Source of the DNA: Phocaeicola dorei
Lineage (GTDB): Bacteria > Bacteroidota > Bacteroidia > Bacteroidales > Bacteroidaceae
Assembly (NCBI RefSeq): GCF_013009555.1
Contig: NZ_CP046176.1
Span: forward strand, 4,929,501 to 4,993,500
Reading direction: 5' to 3'
DNA: 64,000 bases
Shown in pieces: positions 54,557 through 64,000 of the stretch (position 1 is its first letter; each line of letters starts with the position of its first letter). Under the pieces are notes generated by a model. That model saw nothing but the letters and a program-made list of their open reading frames with translations. It did no database searches and had not been told where the DNA came from. Made by a program: the position numbers and the translations under genes.

Positions 54557-54625
54557 TTAGTGATAAGATTAGTGGTAAATACTGCGATATGCACCCACTA
54601 TTCACCACCAATCACTTATCACTAA
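54557..54625. repeat. Imperfect inverted repeat overlapping the ahpF stop codon
   Basis: TTAGTGATAAG (54557-54567) and CTTATCACTAA (54615-54625) are perfect complements. The inner sequences ATTAGTGGTAAATA and TATTCACCACCAAT continue the pairing with mismatches. The ahpF stop codon (54622-54624) lies in one arm. Neither strand has a T-run directly after the stem, so it is not a typical terminator. Confidence 0.55.
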
Positions 54626-56172
54626 TAAATCGTTCCGCGCATCCGGTCTTCGAATGCAGCTAAAGCAGCCTTGGCGCCTTCCCCCATTGCTATAACTATC
54701 TGTTTATAGGAAACATCCGTTACATCTCCAGCAGCATAGATACCTTTTACAGAGGTCCGGCCATTTTTATCAGTCAGAATTTCACCCATGCGGTTCGTTT
54801 CCAGCAATTCTTTAAACAAAGCGCTATTGGCAGTCAAACCTATTTGGACAAAAATACCATCCAAGGCAAAGATCTCTTCTTTTTCGGATGAACGGTCTTT
54901 CTTTATAAGCCCCACCACTTTATCACCGTTTCCTAACACCTCTACCGTTTGAGTATTAGTAATAATATCCACATTGGGCAGGCTTTTAGCTTTCTCCTGC
55001 AAAACAGTATCCGCTTTCAAAGTATCCATGAACTCGAATACAGTCACTTTGGAACAGATTCCCGCCAAATCAATAGCAGCTTCAACCCCAGAGTTTCCAC
55101 CACCTATGACTGCTACTTCCTTATCTTTATAAAATGGTCCGTCACAATGAGGACAGAAAGCAACTCCATGACCGATGTATTTTTCTTCACCGGGAACATT
55201 CAATTTTCTCCAATTCGCCCCGGTAGCAATGATCAATACGGGAGCCTTGTACGTTTCTCCACCTTTCACAGACAACACTTTCATGCCCTCTGTCACTTCC
55301 ACTTTCTCTATCCGGCGATTTTCTAAAATATCAATATGATATTCCGCCAAATGTTTTTTCAGATCCTGAGCCAACTGTTTACCGGTAGTCTGAGGCACAG
55401 ATATCAAGTTCTCAATCCCCATTGTCTCATTGACTTGTCCACCAATACGCTCGGCTATTATTGCTACTTTCAACCCTTTACGAGCTGAGTAGATAGCAGC
55501 TGTCGCACCAGCAGGACCAGCACCGGCTACCAGTACATCATATTCTTTTGTCTCAACAGCTTCCAATTCCACCGAACCGTAACGGGCTTCCAGCTTCTCC
55601 AACAGATCCCCCATACTGCTACGCCCCACATGAATCTGTTCACCATCAGCAAATACAGTAGGAACAGCCTGTACTTTCATCCGTTCCACTTCTTCTTCAT
55701 TTATAGATCCATCTACTGCCTCATGGCGTATCTGACCATTCAGAAGTACCATCATATTCAAAGCTTGAACCACATCGGGACAATTGGTACAGGTCAGAGA
55801 CAAATAGGTGGTCAAACTAATCGGTCCCCGTAACGCCTTGATACGTCTGGTAATAAACTCGTCCGGAAAATTCTTTCCTTTGCCGTCAGCATTCAGAACA
55901 GCCATTAACAAAGAAGTAAATTCATGGCCACCAGGTACGGCACGGAATATGATTCCCGTATCCTCTCCCTCTTTTAAAAGGATAAACTTCAGCCCTTCAC
56001 TATCCTGCAACCGACAGGAAAGTTTATCCGAACAGGAAGCCACTTCTTCCAACAAGTCCACCAACTCGGCACGACTTTCGTGCTGAGGGTGGACGAAGAT
56101 GTCAAAAGTATAGTGCGCTTCCAATTGGGCAAAAAGACCTTTTAACTGATCTTTTATCGCACTATCTAACAT
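54622..56172 (-). CDS. ahpF: Alkyl hydroperoxide reductase subunit F
   Basis: NADH-dependent flavoprotein that reduces AhpC. 516 residues. The N-terminal tandem thioredoxin fold has C128-x-x-C131 (TCTNCPDVV), the FAD-binding GAGPAG is at 217-222 and the thioredoxin-reductase redox pair is C340/C343 (CPHCDG). Length is normal. It starts 13 bases after the ahpC stop and is cotranscribed with it. Confidence 0.96.
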   Translation of the reverse strand: MLDSAIKDQLKGLFAQLEAHYTFDIFVHPQHESRAELVDLLEEVASCSDKLSCRLQDSEGLKFILLKEGEDTGIIFRAVPGGHEFTSLLMAVLNADGKGKNFPDEFITRRIKALRGPISLTTYLSLTCTNCPDVVQALNMMVLLNGQIRHEAVDGSINEEEVERMKVQAVPTVFADGEQIHVGRSSMGDLLEKLEARYGSVELEAVETKEYDVLVAGAGPAGATAAIYSARKGLKVAIIAERIGGQVNETMGIENLISVPQTTGKQLAQDLKKHLAEYHIDILENRRIEKVEVTEGMKVLSVKGGETYKAPVLIIATGANWRKLNVPGEEKYIGHGVAFCPHCDGPFYKDKEVAVIGGGNSGVEAAIDLAGICSKVTVFEFMDTLKADTVLQEKAKSLPNVDIITNTQTVEVLGNGDKVVGLIKKDRSSEKEEIFALDGIFVQIGLTANSALFKELLETNRMGEILTDKNGRTSVKGIYAAGDVTDVSYKQIVIAMGEGAKAALAAFEDRMRGTIY

Positions 56173-56184
56173 GAGTTCTATACT

Positions 56185-56751
56185 TTAAATTTTACCTACC
56201 AAATCAATACTCGGTTTCAAGGTCTCAGCACCTTTCTTCCATTTAGCAGGACAAACCTCACCATCATGAGTGGCTACAAACTGGGCAGCTTCTACCTTAC
56301 GAAGAAGTTCATCAGCATTACGCCCGATACTGTTGTCCTGAATTTCAGCTAATTTGATCTTGCCTTCGGGATTCACTACAAAAGTACCACGATAAGCCAT
56401 ACCGTCTTCTTCAATCATCACACCAAATGCACGCGACAAAGCACCTGTAGGATCTGCCAACATCGGATAAGTGATTTTGCGGATGCTTTCAGACGCATCA
56501 TGCCATGCTTTATGAACGAAATGTGAATCGGTGCTTACAGAATATACTTCCACTCCCATTGCTTTGAACTGATTATACTTTTCAGCAATATCTACAAGTT
56601 CGGTAGGGCATACAAACGTAAAGTCAGCAGGATAGAAGAAGAAAATAGCCCATTTACCTTCAATATCTTTATTAGTTACGGTTTTAAACTCTCCATTATG
56701 GAATGCCTGAACTTTAAATTCAGGAACTTGTGAATTAATAATTGGTTCCAT
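56185..56751 (-). CDS. ahpC: Alkyl hydroperoxide reductase subunit C (peroxiredoxin)
   Basis: Typical 2-Cys peroxiredoxin of 188 residues. Peroxidatic C48 in DFTFVCPTELVD and resolving C167 in HDGEVCPAKW. First gene of the ahpCF operon. A -7 box and an upstream dyad suggest OxyR-type control. Confidence 0.97.
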   Translation of the reverse strand: MEPIINSQVPEFKVQAFHNGEFKTVTNKDIEGKWAIFFFYPADFTFVCPTELVDIAEKYNQFKAMGVEVYSVSTDSHFVHKAWHDASESIRKITYPMLADPTGALSRAFGVMIEEDGMAYRGTFVVNPEGKIKLAEIQDNSIGRNADELLRKVEAAQFVATHDGEVCPAKWKKGAETLKPSIDLVGKI

Positions 56752-56805
56752 ACTCTTTTTATTTTTAAATTAAAACTGATTTTTAAATTGTAATTATTAC
56801 ATTTG

Positions 56806-56813
56806 CAAAGGTA
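56806..56813 (-). promoter_or_regulatory. -7 box of ahpCF
   Basis: On the minus strand TACCTTTG fits TAnnTTTG, 54 bases before the ahpC ATG. Confidence 0.65.
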
Positions 56814-56833
56814 ACCGACTTCAGCACCTTCCA

Positions 56834-56855
56834 CAATACCTAATTATTAGGATTG
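56834..56855 (-). promoter_or_regulatory. Dyad upstream of ahpC, candidate activator site
   Basis: CAATACCTAAT and ATTAGGATTG form a dyad with one bulged base around the centre CCTAATTATTAGG. It lies roughly 20-40 bases upstream of the ahpC -7 box, where an activator such as OxyR would bind. OxyR assignment is inference. Confidence 0.4.
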
Positions 56856-56970
56856 TATAGAACAAGATTCACCATAAATAGGTATTGGATAAACGATTTT
56901 TTTAATCGAATTTTGCATGGAGTTAAAAGGATGCTAAATATTTTAACAACAATAGTTTATATTAGAATAA

Positions 56971-58272
<1,302 letters not shown>

Positions 58273-58301
58273 TTGGATCTTTTGTACATTTATGTAATCG
58301 G

Positions 58302-58334
58302 ATAGCGTCTTTGAGAAAAGGCGCTATTTTTTTT
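58302..58334 (+). terminator. Intrinsic terminator of enolase
   Basis: TAGCG-T-CTTT and AAAG-G-CGCTA pair around GAGA and are followed by eight T residues. Confidence 0.9.
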
Positions 58335-58412
58335 GGATATTGCTTTCCGATGACATTCTTAAAAAAAATATAAAAGCCTCCTGTCTTCTGTCTGTCCTTT
58401 AAAGGTTTTATG

Positions 58413-58420
58413 TACTTTTG
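58413..58420 (+). promoter_or_regulatory. -7 box of the corA-like gene
   Basis: TACTTTTG fits TAnnTTTG and lies about 140 bases before the corA ATG, giving an unusually long leader. Confidence 0.65.
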
Positions 58421-58451
58421 TACCGCTTTAAACAAAAAACAATCAATAAAA

Positions 58452-58493
58452 ATGGACGATTCAATACCACGAACGTGCAATAGTATTAACTGA
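58452..58493 (+). CDS. Possible 13-residue leader peptide ahead of corA
   Basis: An ATG-led frame in the corA leader encodes MDDSIPRTCNSIN and stops at TGA, 67 bases before the corA ATG. Too short to judge as a gene. It is listed because leader peptides upstream of corA-type genes can control transcription, as CorL does in Salmonella. No strong ribosome-binding site is seen for it. Confidence 0.25.
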   Translation: MDDSIPRTCNSIN

Positions 58494-58546
58494 TCCGACA
58501 GGGCAATCACTACTCTGAATGCCTCTGAACGGATATAAATGAACGA

Positions 58547-58554
58547 AAGGAGGC
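58547..58554 (+). promoter_or_regulatory. Strong Shine-Dalgarno sequence of corA
   Basis: AAAGGAGG lies six bases before the ATG at 58561. Canonical SD sequences are uncommon in Bacteroidales, and no other gene in the window shows one this good. It fixes the start of corA. Confidence 0.7.
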
Positions 58555-58560
58555 AATAAG

Positions 58561-59484
58561 ATGAGAAAATATCTTTATTGTGAAAATGGCTTTGTAGAAA
58601 AGCCACAATGGATGCCAAACTGCTGGGTGAATGTAGAATGCCCCGACCAAAGTGATTTTGAGTTTCTGACTAAAGAATTAAAAGTCCCCGAAGCTTTTTT
58701 AGAGGACATCGCCGATATGGATGAACGTCCACGAACGGATACGGAAGACAACTGGCTACTGACCATTATCCGAATCCCCCTGCAACAACAGGGAAGCATC
58801 CCTTATATCACTATCCCTATCGGTATCATTACAAATAATGAAATCATTGTTACCGTGTGTTATCACTCCACTGAAATGATTCCTGATTTCATTGACCACA
58901 CCCGACGTAAAGGAATCATTGTGCCTAATAAATTTGAACTGATTTTACGGTTAATTTACTCATCTGCCGTATGGTTCTTGAAATATCTGAAACAAATAAA
59001 CAATGATGTAGCTGCCGCAGAAAAAGAATTGGAAAGGAGCATACGTAATGAGGACCTGCTAAGATTGATGAAACTACAAAAAACATTGGTTTATTTCAAT
59101 ACGTCCATTCGTGGAAATGAGGTGATGGTAGGTAAATTGCAAAGTATCTTCCAGGAAAAAGATTATCAAAACCGCGATTTGGTAGAAGATGTAGTCATTG
59201 AATTAAAACAAGCATATAACACGGTAAATATCTACAGTGATATCTTAACCGGAACCATGGACGCATTTGCTTCCATCATATCCAATAATGTGAACACCAT
59301 CATGAAACGCATGACCAGTATTTCCATCATTCTGATGGTACCCACATTAATAGCTAGTTTCTATGGAATGAACGTAGATGTACATGTAGATGCATTACCA
59401 CATGCTTTTAGTTTTATTATTTTGGCGTCCATCACATTGTCTGCGTTGGCCTTTGTTATTTTCAGGAAGATAAAGTGGTTCTAA
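58561..59484 (+). CDS. corA: CorA-family divalent metal transporter
   Basis: Pentameric Mg2+ (or Co2+/Ni2+) channel of the inner membrane. 307 residues: cytoplasmic alpha/beta domain and long helix (about 1-245), then two C-terminal membrane helices with the selectivity motif YGMNV (about 267-271) at the end of the first and a basic tail (FRKIKWF). The periplasmic loop after GMN is short and acidic. The long untranslated leader could be regulatory. Confidence 0.92.
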   Translation: MRKYLYCENGFVEKPQWMPNCWVNVECPDQSDFEFLTKELKVPEAFLEDIADMDERPRTDTEDNWLLTIIRIPLQQQGSIPYITIPIGIITNNEIIVTVCYHSTEMIPDFIDHTRRKGIIVPNKFELILRLIYSSAVWFLKYLKQINNDVAAAEKELERSIRNEDLLRLMKLQKTLVYFNTSIRGNEVMVGKLQSIFQEKDYQNRDLVEDVVIELKQAYNTVNIYSDILTGTMDAFASIISNNVNTIMKRMTSISIILMVPTLIASFYGMNVDVHVDALPHAFSFIILASITLSALAFVIFRKIKWF

Positions 59485-59499
59485 AAAATCCTGTAACAA

Positions 59500-59540
59500 T
59501 ATCATATGACCTGTCATTCACGACAACAGGTCATATGATA
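59500..59540. terminator. Long palindrome between convergent corA and xusC
   Basis: Perfect 15-bp arms, TATCATATGACCTGT and ACAGGTCATATGATA, with an 11-base loop. Bidirectional terminator or stability element; there is no long T-run. Confidence 0.6.
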
Positions 59541-59586
59541 AAACTGATAAAACTCTTTTCGCCCCCTAATCTTATGACAAAGAGAT

Positions 59587-60720
59587 TCAATTTACTCTTG
59601 ATTTCTTTCTCCAAATACGTTTTATCCATAAATAGTATCCTGTTAATGGCAAGGTGGCTCCTATCAAAGCTGCTATAAACGTCAGTAAACGAGTAAGCAT
59701 ACCGCCCCAACTACCAACATGTACAGAATAGATCCATCCGCGAATCTTTCCAGCCTTCTCAGCATCTTTATATAAAACTACCTCATCAATCTCACCACTA
59801 TGAGGATTGAATTTATAACGGTCGGAAGCACGTTGATTACCAAAGGTATTGAAAGAAACATTTGCTACCCCATCTGATAAGGTTATCTGTTTGTAACCGG
59901 GATTATTTAGGGCTAATTGTTCATAAACTTGTTGCCAACAAACATAGGACGAAGAATGAGAAACATTCTTTCCAGGTTGATCACTACCTCTACCACCACG
60001 CAGAGTCACCCCACTATGTGTACCTCCCTGTTGTACTTCCACGCCAAACACTTTATAGAAACCTGCCCGATACCATCCAAAAGACCATGTTAACCCGGTA
60101 AGGGCCATAGCCAATAAAAAAAACAGCGCATACATTCCACCTGCAACATGCAGGTCATACCAAAATCTTCTAAAGCCCCTGCCGACAGATATTCTTAAAC
60201 TATTTTTCAAGGCTTTTCGTGTACGAGGCCACCAGATAACGATACCCGATATCAAAACCACGACAAACAACAGGGTGCTGACACCTACAATCATTTTTCC
60301 CCAAAAGACTCCGCCATCCGCTTTCATACTGTCCAACAGCCAGCGATGCAGCCTGAACATAGTCACAAAAAATGCAGGACGTTCATATTTACCTTTAATC
60401 TCACCAGTATATTGATCCACATACATAGAAGCACGACGAGGCTTGGACAGATTCACCTGCCAAGCGCGTTCCGGGTCAGAAAAAACACTGATTCCTATCA
60501 CAAACACACTGTCGGGTAACGTGAGTTCTACCTCTTCTAATAATCGATCAACAGGAAGTGGAACTGTCTCTACCTTTTTTACATAATAGAGTTCATGCCT
60601 AGCCAGTTCCATCACTTCATTTTCAAAAACCAGCATAGCTCCCGAGAAGCAAATCAAGGTAATGATTAACCCGAAAGGAACAGAAAGCCAAAGATGTATT
60701 TGGCGAAATATTTTCTTCAT
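59587..60720 (-). CDS. xusC: PepSY-domain inner-membrane protein, XusC-like
   Basis: 377 residues with four membrane helices (about 8-32, 155-180, 205-225 and 345-370) and PepSY-type periplasmic regions between them. The family is associated with ferric-siderophore reduction or release. The ATG at 60720 (MKKIFRQIHLWLS) is used; upstream in-frame codons belong to the intergenic region. Last gene of a xusABC-type operon, 79 bases after xusB. The symbol rests on gene order and family resemblance. Confidence 0.75.
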   Translation of the reverse strand: MKKIFRQIHLWLSVPFGLIITLICFSGAMLVFENEVMELARHELYYVKKVETVPLPVDRLLEEVELTLPDSVFVIGISVFSDPERAWQVNLSKPRRASMYVDQYTGEIKGKYERPAFFVTMFRLHRWLLDSMKADGGVFWGKMIVGVSTLLFVVVLISGIVIWWPRTRKALKNSLRISVGRGFRRFWYDLHVAGGMYALFFLLAMALTGLTWSFGWYRAGFYKVFGVEVQQGGTHSGVTLRGGRGSDQPGKNVSHSSSYVCWQQVYEQLALNNPGYKQITLSDGVANVSFNTFGNQRASDRYKFNPHSGEIDEVVLYKDAEKAGKIRGWIYSVHVGSWGGMLTRLLTFIAALIGATLPLTGYYLWIKRIWRKKSRVN

Positions 60721-60799
60721 AAAATCTTCAATACAATTCATAAAAAGAGTCTGCATAAGCACATACTGCCCGCAGACTCCCACTATATTATTACAATAC

Positions 60800-62200
60800 T
60801 CAGTTCTGAGGTTGCAGTTTACCGACGCCACTGATTTGTGTCGCTTCTATAGAAACACCCTTTGTCGCTACCGCACCAACCGGATCTATTTTATAAATAG
60901 ACGGATATCCTTCTGTTGTAGTTACAGCCATATAGGCATATCCATTCTCCACATACGGAGTATTACCAAAGCCAGAGATCAAATCGGCAGAAGGCAAGCC
61001 GGTTACATAAGTAAGTTTTCCGGTTTCTCCTTTATATATCGCTAACTGATTAGCTGTGAAACCAGTTTCAGTCAAGGGACGATCATACATCAACAACAAG
61101 AAATAATCTCCCGTAATATGCCAACAACGAATGAAAGATTTACCTCCGGTCTGCGCTTCGATACTATAATAATAATCAGGATCAAACTCTTCTGTTCCAG
61201 CCTTTATACGTACGACTCCAGCATCCAAGGTAGTCTGTTGCCGTTTATCAGCCATTGTTTTGGCATAACTAGGAGAAAATACATAAATATCACCATTATC
61301 TGCCGCCCAAATAGTTTGGTAATATTGAGACTTCATTCGCCCACAAGCATAGCTGATTTTATCAGTCTCAATAATCTTTTTAGTAGTCAGCGTTTCATTA
61401 TCAAAAATAGCGACCCAGCATTTGTTGGGATATTGCGTCCATTGCAATTCGCCTTTTTTATAACTGCTGCTGTTGGAACCACCGTCTTCTGTCTTTACCA
61501 AATCATCATTGCCAGGAAGTATCCATTTTCCCCCGTCAGTGGCCGATCCATATTGACTTAACCCCATTGGAATAGCAGCGCTATACAGCTTATTATTTTG
61601 TTCCAATATGCCGGCCAATGTTACATATTCTCCATTTCCCAAGAAGTTCTCGGACATATAAGCCTTATTTTGAGTATCATTCGTTGTAAATGTTTCAGCA
61701 GATACATCCAAATAAGAAAGCAAAAACATTTTTGGTAAATATCCATTCTCATCAGCATACGCAGTGGGTCCGTCACCGGTAGACGAGGTCATGATATATT
61801 TATCATAAATACCGTAAGTAGTAAATCTCTTTATGGCAAACTCCCCCGAACGAGCCTTTACTTCATTATTTGAATCCATGATATAAGAACGGGTCGTACC
61901 TGCATTCCCTTGATTATAAGTCAGTGCATAAAGATATTGATTCTTGTAAAACACCCATTGAGTTGCGCCATCATTCACAAGACCATTATTCACTGTAGAA
62001 ACAGTGCCTTTATCCAACGTTTCAGAAGTAAGCAGCACATTCGTTGTATTTCCAGACGCTGTGACCGAAGATGCAATAACATACTCACCTTTAGCCTCGG
62101 TACCCGAACCGTAATCCGGCTCATTATCCGTACATGCACTCAACACCATTCCTACTATGGCAATAGCAACAAATCCATTCAAAAAGAAAACTTTCTTCAT
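60800..62200 (-). CDS. xusB: DUF4374 lipoprotein, XusB-like xenosiderophore-binding protein
   Basis: 466 residues with lipoprotein Cys23 (MVLSAC) and then a beta-propeller-like body typical of DUF4374 proteins. The Bacteroides thetaiotaomicron homologue XusB is a surface lipoprotein that binds enterobactin and salmochelin type siderophores. It is positioned 54 bases after the receptor gene and before the PepSY gene. Confidence 0.8.
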   Translation of the reverse strand: MKKVFFLNGFVAIAIVGMVLSACTDNEPDYGSGTEAKGEYVIASSVTASGNTTNVLLTSETLDKGTVSTVNNGLVNDGATQWVFYKNQYLYALTYNQGNAGTTRSYIMDSNNEVKARSGEFAIKRFTTYGIYDKYIMTSSTGDGPTAYADENGYLPKMFLLSYLDVSAETFTTNDTQNKAYMSENFLGNGEYVTLAGILEQNNKLYSAAIPMGLSQYGSATDGGKWILPGNDDLVKTEDGGSNSSSYKKGELQWTQYPNKCWVAIFDNETLTTKKIIETDKISYACGRMKSQYYQTIWAADNGDIYVFSPSYAKTMADKRQQTTLDAGVVRIKAGTEEFDPDYYYSIEAQTGGKSFIRCWHITGDYFLLLMYDRPLTETGFTANQLAIYKGETGKLTYVTGLPSADLISGFGNTPYVENGYAYMAVTTTEGYPSIYKIDPVGAVATKGVSIEATQISGVGKLQPQN

Positions 62201-62254
62201 TTTATTCTTCTATTTAATTTAAAATCCAATTAATTATAAACTTTTTCCAATTCT

Positions 62255-64000
62255 TTAATTACCGAAACAAACACGCAGTTTACCATAAAAAGCCCGACCG
62301 GCCTTCTGAAGACTAAAATTATCATATAACTTCTCATCTGTGAAGTTACGACATTCCAATGATACGTTATATCGTCCTTTTTGCAAACTATAAGAAAGGG
62401 ATATATTGTGTGAGAATTGATCAGGTACCACATAGTCCCCCTTATTTGAGCCTATTCGGGAAGAATAATAAGTAAAGCTATGCAGATATTGATTATCATA
62501 AGACACTGTCAACATATTGCCTTTCCTTCCTAAATCCCGCCAATAAAAAGTAACATCCGAATCAGCAAACATATAAGGCAGGTTCGGCATCCGTTCTTTA
62601 TAAGCCAAATTTTCCGCACTGCTGGAAATAGATGTTTTCATATTGTCGCGTACATCCATTTTGGTAAAATTACCTCCTATACTCACCCAATTGCCAAAAC
62701 CGTAACGAGCAGAAACAGTATATCCTTTCGTCAATACTTTACCGTAATTAATATATTTCGCAGCATATTTACCACCACTCAAATCCGCAATATTACGCTG
62801 AATATAATCTTTCGTATTCCGATAAATCACTCCACCTTCCATATATACAGAATGCCTGCCAAATGTTCTGTTATAGCTCAAATTAAAATTCAAATTATCA
62901 CTACTCTCAGGTTTTATACTGATATCTCCCATTTCCAAATCCTCATCTCCAAACATTTCTTCAATAGTAGGCAGACGATATGCTTTTTCGTATGACAATT
63001 TTGCCTGCAAACCGGATAGAATGAAATAAGTTCCCGCAGCTCCATACCCTATGGAATTCATGTTTCGGGTAGTACGGACATAATCATCCTGATTCGTAGT
63101 CGTAGCCATAGGACCTGCTACATACAAACTATAATATTTTCCAAACACTGAGAGGTTCCAATTATCAGACGGCATCAACCGATAGGATAATCCGGAGATA
63201 TTCTTATGGGTTTCTTTAGCGATGGCATCCTCCGATTCCACCTTAGCCAATAAAGAAGTATTAGAACGGCGGAAAGTATTCAACACATGATTAAAGGTCA
63301 GCATGTGTATTTTCGCCAGACGGTAATTAACAGTTAATGTTCCATTCCAATTGTTATTATCCGCCCGTGAATATTGATTGGATTGTTCACCGGGTGAGTT
63401 CATTAATTTCCTATCACCCAACCAATTGTACTTATATGAAGCTGTATCTATATTTGCCGTTGCATTTTTATTATAATTGGCAGTCAATGCCACATTCAGA
63501 CCTTTGATTAATAAGTCACGCTTATTATACTCCAATGACGGCATCAACGAATGTCCTTTACGATGTTTTTCCCCATAAACTATTTCCTGACGTACTCCGG
63601 TCTGTATCTCCTTATACATATGTGAATAAGTAAAGCCCAACATCAATCTGTCTACCCATTTCTTATCCACAATGCCAATCTTACCTATAACCGCCTCATT
63701 ATGATAGGTATCATTAAAGCGCTTAACACGTACCCTTTTATCTTTATCAATTCTTCCGGTTTCAAAGTCCTCTACCGGTGCGTCCACATGATAATCATTA
63801 TCCGAATAGTTTTGGAAAGCATTTATTTCATAAGTAAAGCCGTTTTTGAAAGTTTGTCCGAAATTCACATACGATTTATGCGTATTGAACGACCCGTATG
63901 AATAGGAGCCATCCAAAAACCAATTACGTCTCTTCTTATTGGTTACAATATTGATAACACCACCTATAGCATCCGTGCCAAATCCTACAGGAACCACCCC
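62255..64000 (-). CDS. xusA: TonB-dependent receptor, XusA-like (5' end outside window)
   Basis: C-terminal 582 or so residues of a TonB-dependent receptor: end of the plug (GTDAIGGVINIVTNKK at the window edge, the conserved GG.INI motif) and the beta-barrel ending KLRVCFGN. With a DUF4374 lipoprotein and a PepSY protein downstream it matches the xusABC arrangement for xenosiderophore uptake. The start, signal peptide, promoter and any Fur site lie beyond position 64000. Confidence 0.8.
   Translation of the reverse strand, partial: GVVPVGFGTDAIGGVINIVTNKKRRNWFLDGSYSYGSFNTHKSYVNFGQTFKNGFTYEINAFQNYSDNDYHVDAPVEDFETGRIDKDKRVRVKRFNDTYHNEAVIGKIGIVDKKWVDRLMLGFTYSHMYKEIQTGVRQEIVYGEKHRKGHSLMPSLEYNKRDLLIKGLNVALTANYNKNATANIDTASYKYNWLGDRKLMNSPGEQSNQYSRADNNNWNGTLTVNYRLAKIHMLTFNHVLNTFRRSNTSLLAKVESEDAIAKETHKNISGLSYRLMPSDNWNLSVFGKYYSLYVAGPMATTTNQDDYVRTTRNMNSIGYGAAGTYFILSGLQAKLSYEKAYRLPTIEEMFGDEDLEMGDISIKPESSDNLNFNLSYNRTFGRHSVYMEGGVIYRNTKDYIQRNIADLSGGKYAAKYINYGKVLTKGYTVSARYGFGNWVSIGGNFTKMDVRDNMKTSISSSAENLAYKERMPNLPYMFADSDVTFYWRDLGRKGNMLTVSYDNQYLHSFTYYSSRIGSNKGDYVVPDQFSHNISLSYSLQKGRYNVSLECRNFTDEKLYDNFSLQKAGRAFYGKLRVCFGN

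Overview
The window looks like a chromosome segment of a gut Bacteroidales species of the Bacteroides/Phocaeicola type. The grounds are the many copies of the Bacteroidetes -7 box (TAnnTTTG), the two SusC/SusD pairs, two hybrid two-component sensors (HTCS), abundant lipoprotein signals, and the gene order rpsU-xer-hpf-tRNAs-tuf-tRNA(Trp)-secE-nusG-rplK. Species assignment is inference.

Region by region. 1-4160 (minus strand) is a translation/transcription block: S21, a Xer-type recombinase, a hibernation factor, four tRNAs, EF-Tu, tRNA-Trp, SecE, NusG and the first codons of L11. 4325-8248 (plus) holds aminopeptidase P, a gamma-carbonic anhydrase, a small outer-membrane barrel and a double-GNAT protein. 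8299-12830 is a two-component system (minus) divergent from a TonB-receptor-like barrel, with three phased repeats between them. 12896-15620 (minus) holds an S41 protease and a PfkB sugar/nucleoside kinase. Two identical tRNA-Asn genes follow.

15961-39347 is a polysaccharide-utilisation-type locus (PUL 1). It has an HTCS whose 5' end is replaced by an ISL3-like element, a GH89 alpha-N-acetylglucosaminidase, a HGSNAT-like membrane acetyltransferase split by a 900-bp IS5-family element, SusC, SusD, a glycerophosphodiester phosphodiesterase, two GH92 alpha-mannosidases, a GH28-like hydrolase and a histidine phosphatase of the inositol-phosphatase type. This set would suit stepwise removal of alpha-linked sugars and phosphates from a glycosyl-inositol-phospholipid headgroup (GPI anchor or plant GIPC). 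I consider that the most interesting hypothesis here. It is inference, and both insertions suggest the locus is impaired in this strain.

39423-39564 is a 142-bp multi-stem palindromic element with 22-bp periodicity between convergent genes. 39596-54482 is PUL 2: HTCS (minus), divergent surface lipoprotein, SusC, SusD, two GH30 enzymes, then a LacI-type regulator (minus). 54622-56751 (minus) is ahpCF. Then come enolase and a CorA-type transporter with a leader region (plus). 59587-64000 (minus) matches the xusABC xenosiderophore-uptake arrangement, with the receptor gene running off the window end.

I saw no CRISPR array, prophage or rRNA.
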